A DNA stretch of 64,000 nt, taken from NCBI RefSeq assembly GCF_036227205.1, contig NZ_CP109442.1:7130001-7194000 (forward strand), given 5' to 3'. A model generated the notes under the pieces. It worked only from the letters and a program-made list of their open reading frames with translations, did not search any database and was not told the origin of the DNA. Every line of letters begins with the position of its first letter. Position 1 is the stretch's first letter. This stretch comes from Amycolatopsis sp. NBC_01480. Lineage in GTDB: Bacteria; Actinomycetota; Actinomycetes; Mycobacteriales; Pseudonocardiaceae. Both the position numbers and the translations under genes were made by a program. This document shows, piece after piece, positions 34,501-42,284 of the stretch.

Positions 34501-34723
34501 CCTGTCGTTCGGTGACTGGGTGCTGCCTGGTGGGGGTACGGATCCGGTCTACGGCAACACTTTGGTCGCGCGTGCCGCGTACCGGAACCAGCCTGGGGGT
34601 CCGGGCGGTCCGGCTTCGATCTACGCTACGTCACCGTTTGTGGTGCCGGCGGGAAAGCAGCTGGCTTCGGTGACTTTGCCGGTTGAGGCGGATCTGCATG
34701 TGTTCGCGGTGGGGCTGGGTTGA
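31568..34723 (+). CDS. Secreted GH92 exo-alpha-mannosidase with C-terminal accessory domains
   Basis: 1051 residues from the GTG at 31568 (GGGAGG upstream; the frame extends further but lacks a good site). Signal peptide to about residue 27. The GH92 domain (about 40-760) includes VDPLIGTGSGG, GFSLDHASVGCTAFGDVPILP, HPNTFNDVDGRYIGFD, ANFSDWDTYRTLAPL, EGNAAQYTWLVPQD and GNDDLGAQSSWYVWAALG. These are conserved stretches of calcium-dependent alpha-1,2/1,3-mannosidases acting on fungal mannan and N-glycans. A NEW3-like domain (about 775-880) and a Gly/Thr-rich beta domain follow. Confidence 0.93.
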   Translation: MRYRFMAAVLATAVLGAPSVAAAAPAGAPAEAQLVSDPASYVDPLIGTGSGGGSVGEINNFPGPATPFGMMQFSPDTQGSYAGYQYHSDQIRGFSLDHASVGCTAFGDVPILPVTGDVGAAPWDRVEHFTHDDEQAAPGYYAVTLADSKVRAELTATTRTGLAAFTFPAGANAQVLVKGGASLAGDSHADLKVTGDREVSGSATTGNFCGKGNKYTVYYDVTFDQPFTAHGTWDGTSVKPGTDAVDSPKAGAYLTFGSQKVVHAKVSMSYVSVDGAKANMAAEIPGWDLGAVRQSTRDAWSATLGKIKVAGKDPAELRTFYTFLYHSLMHPNTFNDVDGRYIGFDDKVRTLPAGHTQYANFSDWDTYRTLAPLQAMLFPKQASDMAQSLTNDAVQGGWWPRWPMANDYTGQMTGDSSVALISSLYAFGARDFDVKTALKYLVKGATSVDETPGAYQERRGVADYVARGYMPNNDASRGDHARVGASITLEWAIDDFAIAQFAQGIGDRDVAREFTQRGQNWQNIFNPATGYLQPRGEDGRFPDGPAYQPPPPGEFGQDGFDEGNAAQYTWLVPQDPAGLVTAMGGPAKTAARLDTFFQQLNVGPNEPYMWAGNEPDFGVPWLYNHVGQPWKTQQVVRQIATSQFSATPDGEPGNDDLGAQSSWYVWAALGIYPGTPGTSDLVVHSPLFERAVLTLPTGRTIDIRAPKASATTPYVQDLRLNGAAWNRTSLPAGTAHDGARLDFALAAQPDKGWAAGSQPPSYRDSEQPFLASADNQLTAAPGSTGQATITGQRLGGHDPALDVTVQSPAGLTATAPRQLRLDDRTGGGSVKLTVSVPAGTPEGYYPVPVTVRGSGRTVTTSVIVLVAPKGSLTAAYTNLGISDDGDAGSANFDTAGNSLSRQALAAAGLAGGKTAQAVGTTFTWPAAPAGRPDNVVPAGQVVTLAPAARLSFIGTATNGDHRGTATVTFTDGTTAQTDLSFGDWVLPGGGTDPVYGNTLVARAAYRNQPGGPGGPASIYATSPFVVPAGKQLASVTLPVEADLHVFAVGLG

Positions 34724-34816
34724 GGTTCTTGCTGGTCTGATCCTGGAGGTTTGTTGCTGTTAAAGGGTTTCTGCTTGCGGTAGGTGGTTTTGAGCTGTAC
34801 ACCTTCGTGTGATGCA

Positions 34817-34832
34817 TCGAACGAATGTTCGA
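34817..34832. promoter_or_regulatory. Perfect LexA (SOS) box before the DUF222-HNH gene
   Basis: TCGAAC-GAAT-GTTCGA, a perfect match to the actinobacterial and Bacillus-type SOS box (TCGAAC N4 GTTCGA), extended by A/T to an 18-bp palindrome. It ends 14 bp before the ATG of the downstream gene, where bound LexA would block transcription until DNA damage. Confidence 0.85.
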
Positions 34833-34846
34833 TTTAAGATGGTGTC

Positions 34847-36082
34847 ATGGAAAGAACGGAGCAGGTACCGGCGTGGCAGCTTTCCGACGGGGAGCTGACC
34901 ACTGAGCTCTTCGCCGCCGAGCAGGCGTTGTGCCGCGAGTACGCGCGGATGCTGGACTTGGTCGGCGAGGTCGACCACCGTGGTGTGGCTGTGGACAGGG
35001 GTTTCCGTAGCACCGCGGTGATGCTGGTGCGCGCTTTACGGGTCTCGCAGAGGGAAGCGCGAGCGCGTGTCGCCCAGGCAACCACGGCACTGCCTGTGCT
35101 GCGGATCGCTCTGGCTGCTGGTGATCTCAACCGTGAACATGCGGCCGAGATCGCTTCTGTCCTGGCTCAAGCTCCCGACTCGGTGACTCCGGATGACCTG
35201 GCCGACAGCGAAACCACCTTGGTCGCGCTGGCTCGTCAAGCCCCGCCCTTCACGGTGCGGAAAGTAGCCCAGCGGATCCGGTCCTACTGGGACTTCGATG
35301 GTGCCGACCCCGACAAGCGTGAGCAGGACTTGGCCCGTCCGCGGCGGGAGTTCCGTTACACCCGTACCCGGGACGGGCGAATGAGGTACAGCGGTGAGCT
35401 TGATGCCGAGATGGCGGACCTCACCGAACAACTCTTCACCGTGCTCGCCAAACCCGCTCCTGCGGATCCGTTCGGCAACCCCGACCCCCGCACCCGATCC
35501 CAGCGTCAAGGCGACGCGATCGCTGCCGTGTTGGATCTTGCTGCCCGTGCGCCTGATGTTCCGGTCAAGGCCGGGGAACGTGCCGTCGCGACCGTGACCG
35601 TCACCCTGGACGATCTCGAACGCCGCGCCGGTACCGTCGTCTCCGACGGTCACACCCCGATGACCGTGTCCCAGCTTCGCCGCTTGTGCTGTGACGCGAA
35701 GGTCCTGCCCGCTGTTCTCAACGGCGCCGGTGAGGTGTTGGATTTGGGTCGCGCCGTCCGTACCGCCACTCCCGCCCAGCGACGAGCGTTGGCGGTGCGG
35801 GACCAGGGCTGCACCGCACCGTGGTGCACGAAAGGTCCGAAGTGGACAACACCGCATCACATCGAGTATTGGACCAACCTCAACGGCGGCCCTGGCGGAC
35901 GGACTGACATCGGGAACCTGGCGTCGATCTGCGAAACCGACCACCACATCGTCCACCACGAAGGCTGGGACATCCGGCTCCGCAACGGAACCGTCGAATG
36001 GATCCCACCAGCCTGGATAGATCCGCAACGAAGACCCCTCCACAACACCGCCCACGACCCACCCCACGCCCAGGCCGCCTGA
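34847..36082 (+). CDS. DUF222 (13E12-type) protein with C-terminal HNH endonuclease domain
   Basis: 411 residues. The N-terminal 300 residues match the DUF222/13E12 repeat family (RGFRSTAVMLVRALRVSQREARARVAQA, AGDLNREHAAEIASVLAQAPD, RYSGELDAEMADLTEQLF). The C-terminus is an HNH nuclease: CTAPWC (zinc Cys), TPHHIEYW, DIGNLASICETDHHIVHH. The family is multicopy and mobile-looking in mycobacteria and relatives, and some members there are LexA regulated. Codon use is visibly less G/C-ending than in neighbours, suggesting transfer. A perfect SOS box precedes it. The ribosome site is poor, so a leaderless or very short leader transcript is possible. Confidence 0.88.
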   Translation: MERTEQVPAWQLSDGELTTELFAAEQALCREYARMLDLVGEVDHRGVAVDRGFRSTAVMLVRALRVSQREARARVAQATTALPVLRIALAAGDLNREHAAEIASVLAQAPDSVTPDDLADSETTLVALARQAPPFTVRKVAQRIRSYWDFDGADPDKREQDLARPRREFRYTRTRDGRMRYSGELDAEMADLTEQLFTVLAKPAPADPFGNPDPRTRSQRQGDAIAAVLDLAARAPDVPVKAGERAVATVTVTLDDLERRAGTVVSDGHTPMTVSQLRRLCCDAKVLPAVLNGAGEVLDLGRAVRTATPAQRRALAVRDQGCTAPWCTKGPKWTTPHHIEYWTNLNGGPGGRTDIGNLASICETDHHIVHHEGWDIRLRNGTVEWIPPAWIDPQRRPLHNTAHDPPHAQAA

Positions 36083-36462
36083 TGATGGGCCCATCCGCGA
36101 TACAACCATCACGTGGCCTCCGGTCCACATCAGACACCACCGACATCGATTCTTCAGGATGGAGGACAGACCAAAGCCCAGTGCGGCCGCAGGGACCTGC
36201 CCTTGAGAATGAGCCGCCCCGAAACCTCCGAACAGCGATTCGCCAAGATCCGCTTCCCGCCCTCGGACGACGACGTCGTGCCCATGCGCGCTCCCGCCGG
36301 ATTCCTCAGCCACAGATCCACAACGATCACAGCCCCATGGCCCGCGTCCTGCCGTCGCCGCGAGCAGGTCCGCGAGTTCACGGTGGTTTCGGTCCTGCCG
36401 CCACAGTCCACCCTTTGCCTTTCCCAGCAACGGTTCCCGTACCTGGAGCGTGGTCCCCAGCC
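36083..36462. other. 380-bp stretch without a recognisable gene
   Basis: Lies between the converging DUF222-HNH and ABC-F genes. Open frames exist on both strands but none has a ribosome site or a family match I can defend, and the composition is closer to the DUF222 gene than to the ABC-F gene. It may be a remnant of the DNA that arrived with the DUF222 gene. Confidence 0.4.
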
Positions 36463-38082
36463 TCAGCGGCTGCGGACCACCCGGCGTTCGTCCCAGACGG
36501 GTTCCGGGGTTTCGCGGACCACGCCGTCCGAGCCGAAGACCAGGTAGCGGTCGAAGGACTTGGCGAACCAGCGGTCGTGGGTCACGGCGAGCACGGTGCC
36601 TTCGTAGGCCTCGAGGCCGTCCTGCAGGGCTTCGGCGGATTCGAGGTCCAGGTTGTCCGTCGGCTCGTCCAGCAGGAGGGCGGTGGTGCCGGCCAGTTCC
36701 AGCAGCAGGATCTGGAACCGCGCCTGCTGGCCGCCGGACAGCTTGTCGAAGGGCTGGTCGCCGTGGCGTTCCAGTTCGTAGCGGCGGAGCACGGCCATGG
36801 CGGAGCCGCGGTCCTTCGCGTGAGCTGTCCACAGGATGTCGACCAGGGGACGGCCGGTCAGCTCCGGGTGCGCGTGCGTTTGCGCGAAGTGGCCCGGCAC
36901 GACCCGCGCGCCGGTCTTCCACAGCCCGGTGTGCGCGACGTCCCCGCCCGCCAGCAGGCGCAGGAAATGCGACTTGCCCGAGCCGTTGGACCCCAGCACC
37001 GCGACCCGCTCGCCGAAGAAGACCTCCAGCGAGAACGGCTTCATCAGCCCGGTCAGCTCCAGGTTCTCGCAGGTGACCGCGCGGACGCCGGTGCGGCCGC
37101 CGCGCAGGCGCATGCGGATGTCCTGGCGCCGCGGCGGCTCCGGGGGCGGGCCGGCCTCCTCGTACTTGCGCAGCCGGGTCTTGGCGGCCTTGTAACGGGA
37201 CGCCATCTCGTCGCTGCGGGCGGCGTACTGCTGCATGTCCAGGACGAGCTTCCGCAGCTGCGCGTGCTTCTCCTCCCAGCGCCGCTTCAGCTCGTCGTAA
37301 CGGGCGAACCGCTCCTGCCGCGCCTCGTGGTAGGTGGCGAACCCGCCGCCGTGCACCCACGCGTCGGAGCCGGCCGGGCCGGGCTCGACGCTGACGATCT
37401 TCTCCGCCGCCCGCGCGAGCAGCTCCCGGTCGTGCGAGACGAACAGGACGGTCTTCCTGGTCTCGTGCAGCCGTTCTTCCAGCCAGCGCTTGCCGGGCAC
37501 GTCGAGGTAGTTGTCGGGCTCGTCCAGGAGCAGCACCTCGTCCGGGCCGCGCAGCAGCGCTTCGAGCACCAGGCGTTTCTGCTCGCCGCCGCTGAGCGTG
37601 CGCACCTGGCGCCACTGCGCTTTCTCGTACGGGACACCGAGCGCCGCCACCGTGCAGACGTCCCAGATCGTCTCGGCCTCGTAGCCCTGGGCCTCCGCCC
37701 AGTCGCTCAGCGCCTGCGCGTACTTCATCTGCGCGGCCTCGTCGTCGACGGTCATGATCAGCTCTTCGGCTGCGTCCACGGCCGCCGCGGCCTCGCGGAT
37801 ACGCGGCGGCGCGACCGAGACCAGCAGGTCCCGCACCGTCCGCTCGTCCCGTACCGACCCGACGAACTGCGCCATCACGCCCAGCCCGCCCGAGGACGCC
37901 ACCGTGCCCTGATGCGGCTGCAGGTCACCGGCCAGCAGGCGCAGCAACGTCGTTTTGCCCGCGCCGTTCGGGCCGACCAGCGCGACCACGGCCCCGTCCC
38001 CGACCCGGAACGAGACGTCGCCGAGCAGCGGCCGACCGTCCGGCAGGTAATAGTCGACGTGCGCCGCCTCGAGATGACCCAT
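36463..38082 (-). CDS. ABC-F family dual-ATPase protein
   Basis: 539 residues, start ATG at 38080-38082. Two ABC ATPase domains and no membrane segments. Domain 1: Walker A GPNGAGKT, signature LSGGEQKR, Walker B VLLLDEPDNYLD. Domain 2: Walker A GSNGSGKS, signature LSGGQQAR, Walker B ALLLDEPTDNLD. A charged interdomain linker (about 255-320, with ELKRRWEEKHAQLRKLVLD) would reach the ribosome. ABC-F proteins act on ribosomes in translation control or antibiotic target protection; which applies here is not clear. A protein in a neighbourhood of efflux genes could be protective, but this is inference. Confidence 0.9.
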   Translation of the reverse strand: MGHLEAAHVDYYLPDGRPLLGDVSFRVGDGAVVALVGPNGAGKTTLLRLLAGDLQPHQGTVASSGGLGVMAQFVGSVRDERTVRDLLVSVAPPRIREAAAAVDAAEELIMTVDDEAAQMKYAQALSDWAEAQGYEAETIWDVCTVAALGVPYEKAQWRQVRTLSGGEQKRLVLEALLRGPDEVLLLDEPDNYLDVPGKRWLEERLHETRKTVLFVSHDRELLARAAEKIVSVEPGPAGSDAWVHGGGFATYHEARQERFARYDELKRRWEEKHAQLRKLVLDMQQYAARSDEMASRYKAAKTRLRKYEEAGPPPEPPRRQDIRMRLRGGRTGVRAVTCENLELTGLMKPFSLEVFFGERVAVLGSNGSGKSHFLRLLAGGDVAHTGLWKTGARVVPGHFAQTHAHPELTGRPLVDILWTAHAKDRGSAMAVLRRYELERHGDQPFDKLSGGQQARFQILLLELAGTTALLLDEPTDNLDLESAEALQDGLEAYEGTVLAVTHDRWFAKSFDRYLVFGSDGVVRETPEPVWDERRVVRSR

Positions 38083-38135
38083 GGACGCGGAGTCTACGGA
38101 CCGGCCCGCCCGCGGTGCCTCCCGTTTTCCCGGCG

Positions 38136-38172
38136 CGGCGCCCGGGCCGGGGTCAATGCCGCCCGGGCGCCG
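38136..38172. terminator. 12-bp GC hairpin overlapping the SGNH stop codon
   Basis: CGGCGCCCGGGC (38136-38147) pairs with GCCCGGGCGCCG (38161-38172). The loop contains the SGNH stop codon (38153-38155), so half of the stem is coding sequence. Probable terminator for the SGNH gene; it has no T-tract. Confidence 0.45.
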
Positions 38173-39418
38173 GGTTCCCGGCCAGCATCGGCAGCGCCAC
38201 GAAGTCGGCCAGGGCCTGCTGGCCCGCGATGTTGGCGTGGATGCCGTCGCCGTTGTCATACGACGGGTCGATCCGGTTCGGCGAGATCGGGTCGGCGAGC
38301 ACCTGGTCGAAGTCGATGGTGGCGGTGCAGGTGCCGGAGCAGTTGTTGCCCTGCTTCACGAACAGGCCGACGGTGTGCCGGTCGCGGTTGTTCTGGTCGG
38401 AATAACCCGGCCGGGGCGTGATCGGGGTGACGTAGACCTTGATCCCGGCATCGCGCAGGCGCTGGAAGACCTGGTGGTAGCTGTCCAGGATGGGGGCGGA
38501 CGTGCAGCTGTCCGCGAGGTCGTTGGTGCCGTAGTAGTAGATCACCGCGGTGACGCCGTGCAGCGCGAGCACGTCGCGGTCGAGCCGGCTCAGGGCGTCC
38601 AGGCCCTTGACGCCCTCGGGCATGCCCGGGCAATTCGCCGCGCTGGTGGTGCCGCCGATGCCGGCGTTGGCCACGGCCAGCTGACCGGTGGCAGGGAGCG
38701 AAGCGACGATGCGCCGCGCCAGGTCGTCGGCCCAGCGGCGGTTGGTGCCGGTTTCGGTGCAGCCCGGCCCGCAGTTGGTGCTGCCGGTGCCGTCGACCAC
38801 CGAGCTGCCGAACGGCACGATCGTGCCCGTCAGCCGGGGGTTGTGCACGTCCACGGCACTGACCAGGTAAGTCGCGCCGGTCTTCTGCGTGTACGCGGCG
38901 CCGTCGGCGTCCGCGACGTGCGAGCCGGAGCCGGACGGCGTGAGGTAGTTGTCCCGCAACGCCGACGAGTGCTCACCCGGCACGGCGGTGCCCGCGACGT
39001 ACAGGCTGATCGCCACGTCCCGGTCCGGCGAGGTGGCCAGGGGAGTGTCGTCGCTCCAGACCTCGCCGCCCGCGGGCACCGTGACGGACGGGCTGCCGCC
39101 GAAGGTGACCGGCGCCGGCGCGGTGACCGCCGACGCGCCCGCGCTGATCCCTGCCGTGGCCTGGTCGACGGTCAGCGGCGCGGTGCCGAAGGTGTTCTGC
39201 ACGCGCACCCGGATCGCGTCGCCGCCCTGGCTCAGGTGCGTGATCATGCGCAGCGACTGGTGGTTCAGCGTGACGCCGGCCAGGTCCTGCTGCGACTCGG
39301 CCCACGAGGTGAACCACGTCTGGGCGGCGCCCTCGGCTGCGGTGGAGGAGCCGAACAACGTGGTGAGCGCCAGAGCGGCCGCCGCGGCCAGGGTGATCGT
39401 TTTTCCGCTGAGTCCCAT
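38153..39418 (-). CDS. Secreted SGNH-type esterase with GSS in place of GDS
   Basis: 421 residues, start ATG at 39416-39418 behind GAGAGGA. Signal peptide to about residue 31. An N-terminal beta domain (about 35-195, WFTSWAESQQDL..., VTFGGSPSVTVPAGGEVWSD) precedes the SGNH hydrolase: block I FGSSVVDG, block II near NAGIGGTTS, block III YYYGTNDLADS and block V DGIHANIAG with the Asp/His pair. The usual Asp of GDS is Ser here, though the nucleophile Ser is kept. It starts 11 bp after the six-hairpin glycosidase stop, so they form an operon for a decorated polysaccharide. Confidence 0.85.
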   Translation of the reverse strand: MGLSGKTITLAAAAALALTTLFGSSTAAEGAAQTWFTSWAESQQDLAGVTLNHQSLRMITHLSQGGDAIRVRVQNTFGTAPLTVDQATAGISAGASAVTAPAPVTFGGSPSVTVPAGGEVWSDDTPLATSPDRDVAISLYVAGTAVPGEHSSALRDNYLTPSGSGSHVADADGAAYTQKTGATYLVSAVDVHNPRLTGTIVPFGSSVVDGTGSTNCGPGCTETGTNRRWADDLARRIVASLPATGQLAVANAGIGGTTSAANCPGMPEGVKGLDALSRLDRDVLALHGVTAVIYYYGTNDLADSCTSAPILDSYHQVFQRLRDAGIKVYVTPITPRPGYSDQNNRDRHTVGLFVKQGNNCSGTCTATIDFDQVLADPISPNRIDPSYDNGDGIHANIAGQQALADFVALPMLAGNPAPGRH

Positions 39419-39429
39419 GGCTTGTCCTC

Positions 39430-41034
39430 TCAGAGGGCGAGAGCGAGGTGCACGGTGTGGTGGCCGGTGGCGCCGGCGGGCAGCAGCGGGCGGCCGGGGC
39501 GTCCGTCCACAGTGCACGAAACGACCCGGGTGCCGGCGCCGTCGAGGACGAGGTCCACGGTGGCTTCGCGGTAGCGCAGGCCCAGCAGGCTGACCCGCCC
39601 CCAACCCTCGGGCAGGCACGGCGCGAACCGCAGGCCGTCCTCGGTGAAGTCCAGCCCGCACAGGCCGGAATAGAGCAGCCGCAGGAACCCGCTGGCCGAC
39701 CAGGCCTGGTCCGGCTGGGAGGTGAACTGCTCGAGCTCACCGCTGCCGCCGGTCTGCCAGCCGCCCTGCACGGCGCCGGTGCGCGCGTCGTAGATCTCGT
39801 AGAAGTTGCCGCCGGTGCCCGAAACCAGCGTGGCCAGGTCGGTGACGGCGCGGCCGAACAGGTCCGCCCGGCCGCCCGCCGCGGCGGCGTGCCCGAAGAA
39901 CGAGTGCACCATCGGCCAGACGACGGTGTTGTGCCGCCCCGGTTTCTCGTCGCTGAACATCGGGAAGTGCGGCCGGCTGTTGGCGATCCCGTGCGGCTCC
40001 CACTGGGCGTTCGCCAGCACCTGCCGCGTCCGGCCGGCGTCGGTCACGCCCAGCAGCACGGCGAACGCGAGCCCGGCGCCCTCCTGTGAGACGTCCAGCT
40101 GCCCGGCCAGCGGGCAGGTCCCGTGCACGAAGTAGCCGAAGGCGTCGCCCTGCCACAGACGGGTGTTGATCGCCGTCCGCAGCTGCGCCGCGTCGGCCCG
40201 GTGCGCGGCGTCAGGCTTGCCCAGCACTCGCGCCATTCCCGCCAGCGCGAGAAAAGCGCCGTGGTAAAGGCAATTCGTGGACAGGCACAGGAGCTTGGCC
40301 GCGTCCGGGTAGTCGAGCACGAACGACGAGCGGATGCCCGGCTGCCACGGCGGCGCCGGGTAGCCCGCGATGCCGTCGTTCATGAAGCTGGGCCCCTCGA
40401 ACAGCCCGGCGGCGGCGTTGAAGTTCGCGGCTTTGCGCGCGGCGACGGTGTTCACGCCGATCCCGTACGCGTCGGCCAGGAATTCCGCGTCCCCGGTGAC
40501 CAGGTAGTGGTGCCAGGCGCCGAGCACCCAGACGATCTGGTCCCACCACTGGTTGTCCTGCTGCACGATCAGGCTGCCGTCGGCGCGTTTGTCCACAACG
40601 GACAGCAGTGTGTTCCGGCCGACCGCCGCGCTGAGCAGGCTGCCGGCGTTCCACGCGTTCACCGCCGCGTCGCGCGTCCAGCGCTGCGGTGACGGGTAAC
40701 CGCCGCCCGCGCGGATGAACGTGCCGGGCGGGTAACTCAACCGGCCCGAATGGTTGTACGTCGGGGGATCGGCGTACGCGGTGTTGATGCCGACCAGGTC
40801 GGTGAGCGCGGATTCGTGGAGCGCGCCCAGCAGATCGCGGGTCGTGGGCTCGGCGAAGACCAGCGACGGCAACGTGTAGTCCACCCGCAGCTGCGATGCC
40901 TGGCCGGGCGGATGGGTTTCTTCGCCAGCAGACGCGGGTGACGCGCCGAGCCCGGCGGCTCCGACCCCCGCGGCCCCGGCCAGGGCGAGGAAGCCCCTTC
41001 GGCCGACCTTGACTTCGTCGTCGCTGCCGGTCAT
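39430..41034 (-). CDS. Tat-exported six-hairpin glycosidase (GH63/GH37-like clan)
   Basis: 534 residues, start ATG at 41032-41034 behind GGGGAG. Twin-arginine signal KVGRRGFLALAGAAGVGAAGLGA. The mature protein has the (alpha/alpha)6-barrel pattern: NAWNAGSLLSAAV, QQDNQWWDQIVWVLGAWHHYL, NDGIAGYP, LCLSTNCLYHGAFLALAGMARV, GGWQTGGSGELEQFTSQPDQAWSASGFLRLL. A small beta domain ends it. The closest families known to me are glycogen-debranching/mannosylglycerate-hydrolase-like and GH63 enzymes, but the substrate is uncertain. Acidic residues in the GELEQF and NDGI segments are candidate catalysts. A TTGACA-like element (minus strand, 41072-41077) lies upstream. Confidence 0.7.
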   Translation of the reverse strand: MTGSDDEVKVGRRGFLALAGAAGVGAAGLGASPASAGEETHPPGQASQLRVDYTLPSLVFAEPTTRDLLGALHESALTDLVGINTAYADPPTYNHSGRLSYPPGTFIRAGGGYPSPQRWTRDAAVNAWNAGSLLSAAVGRNTLLSVVDKRADGSLIVQQDNQWWDQIVWVLGAWHHYLVTGDAEFLADAYGIGVNTVAARKAANFNAAAGLFEGPSFMNDGIAGYPAPPWQPGIRSSFVLDYPDAAKLLCLSTNCLYHGAFLALAGMARVLGKPDAAHRADAAQLRTAINTRLWQGDAFGYFVHGTCPLAGQLDVSQEGAGLAFAVLLGVTDAGRTRQVLANAQWEPHGIANSRPHFPMFSDEKPGRHNTVVWPMVHSFFGHAAAAGGRADLFGRAVTDLATLVSGTGGNFYEIYDARTGAVQGGWQTGGSGELEQFTSQPDQAWSASGFLRLLYSGLCGLDFTEDGLRFAPCLPEGWGRVSLLGLRYREATVDLVLDGAGTRVVSCTVDGRPGRPLLPAGATGHHTVHLALAL

Positions 41035-41171
41035 CGCACTCCCCGCTCGGTGACATCCGCTGTGAAATCGTTGTCAAGTGGGACGTTCACGATGCTAGGG
41101 GCGCATTCGGCCGGCGGGCAACGGTTCTGTCCGGTCTTGTCCGCTTGTCGCCCGGGCTCAGGCCCGGATGG

Positions 41172-41213
41172 CCGCACGGCGGGAGGCCCCGGTGGGCGGC
41201 TCCCGCCGTGCGG
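41172..41213. terminator. Perfect 14-bp hairpin terminator after GH25 lysozyme
   Basis: CCGCACGGCGGGAG (41172-41185) pairs with its complement (41200-41213), 14-nt loop, 6 bp beyond the lysozyme stop on the minus strand. Confidence 0.8.
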
Positions 41214-41218
41214 GGGAC

Positions 41219-42034
41219 TCAGCCGGTCGCGAGGACCTTCAGGCGGGAGATGTCCGCGCTGAAGCTGTCCTGGTCGATCGGGGTGGAGCTGTACTGCCAG
41301 AAGGTGTAGAAGCCCCACTTGTACGGCAGCGTGCCCGCCGAGGAGGCGTAGCGCGCGACCCAGAGCGGGTTGGTGGAGCTGAAGTCGCCGCCGTTGCCGG
41401 TGCACTGGCTCCACCAGCTGGTGGCGGTGTAGATGACCGGCCAGCGCGTGGTCTTCTTGTGGTACTCGTCGCTGAACGCCTTGATCCAGGCGACCATCGC
41501 CGAGGTGCCCAGCCCGTAGCAGGCCGAGTTCGGGCCCCACTCGATGTCCAGGGTGCCGGGCAGGGTCTTGCCGTCCTTGGACCAGCCGCCGCCGTGCGCG
41601 ACGAAGTAGTCCGCCTGCGCGGCGCCGCCGCTGAGGTCCGGGCGGCCGTAGTGGTAGGCCCCGCGGATCATGCCGACGTTGTACGAGCCGTTGTACTGCT
41701 GGGTGAAGTACGCGTTGGTGTAGCCGGTGCCCTCGGTGGCCTTGACGTACGCGAACTTCTTGCCGGCGCTCCAGTAGGAGGCCCAGTTGACGTTGCCCTG
41801 GTAGGAGCTGACGTCGATGCCCGGCACGCTGGCGTCCACACTGGACGGAACGGCGCCGGGCGACGGCACGCCGTCGTGCGCCCGGATCGCGGCGCCCATC
41901 TCGTGGTTGTCGGACGTGTCGACGGCCTTGGTGCTGGCAGCCTGTGCGCCGCCCGCGGTCACGACCGTCACGGCGGCCGAAACGGCGAGCGCGGCGCCGA
42001 GCAGGCGGCGCCACCCCCATCTTGCTGATGACAT
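41219..42034 (-). CDS. Secreted GH25 lysozyme (N-acetylmuramidase)
   Basis: 271 residues, start ATG at 42032-42034 behind GGGAAA. Signal peptide to about residue 32, a short propeptide-like stretch, then a complete GH25 domain (about 70-265): GIDVSSYQGNVNW, YVKATEGTGYTN, GAYHYGRP, the catalytic pair in LDIEW, and FYTFWQYSS. It cleaves the beta-1,4 bond between MurNAc and GlcNAc in peptidoglycan, for wall turnover or killing of competitors. No separate wall-binding module is present. Confidence 0.93.
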   Translation of the reverse strand: MSSARWGWRRLLGAALAVSAAVTVVTAGGAQAASTKAVDTSDNHEMGAAIRAHDGVPSPGAVPSSVDASVPGIDVSSYQGNVNWASYWSAGKKFAYVKATEGTGYTNAYFTQQYNGSYNVGMIRGAYHYGRPDLSGGAAQADYFVAHGGGWSKDGKTLPGTLDIEWGPNSACYGLGTSAMVAWIKAFSDEYHKKTTRWPVIYTATSWWSQCTGNGGDFSSTNPLWVARYASSAGTLPYKWGFYTFWQYSSTPIDQDSFSADISRLKVLATG

Positions 42035-42284
42035 GGATGTTTCCCTTCGAGTGCCCTCGCGAAGCGCGGCTTTGCAGGGCCGCGCGGCCTTGATTCTGTT
42101 ACACCGATATGTGGAATGTCACTGCTCCATGTGAACCAATTTTCGGATAAGCGCGGACCAGGTCAATCGGTGACAGGGCGGTCCGGTGTCGTTTGATGTG
42201 CACTGTCGCAAATTGAGACCGGCGAGTTGCCCCGGATGCGGTGTGGTGAACGTCCCGCCCCCGCCACGACAGGAGCGTCCACGG

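Noticed and set aside
34847-36082. A transposase or intact insertion sequence
   Set aside because: The protein is DUF222 plus HNH, not a known transposase, and no terminal inverted repeats or target duplications could be found around it.
36113-36547. A 144-codon frame in the gene-poor stretch after the DUF222 gene
   Set aside because: No ribosome site and no family resemblance, and it runs into the antisense of the ABC-F gene. I left the stretch as unassigned.
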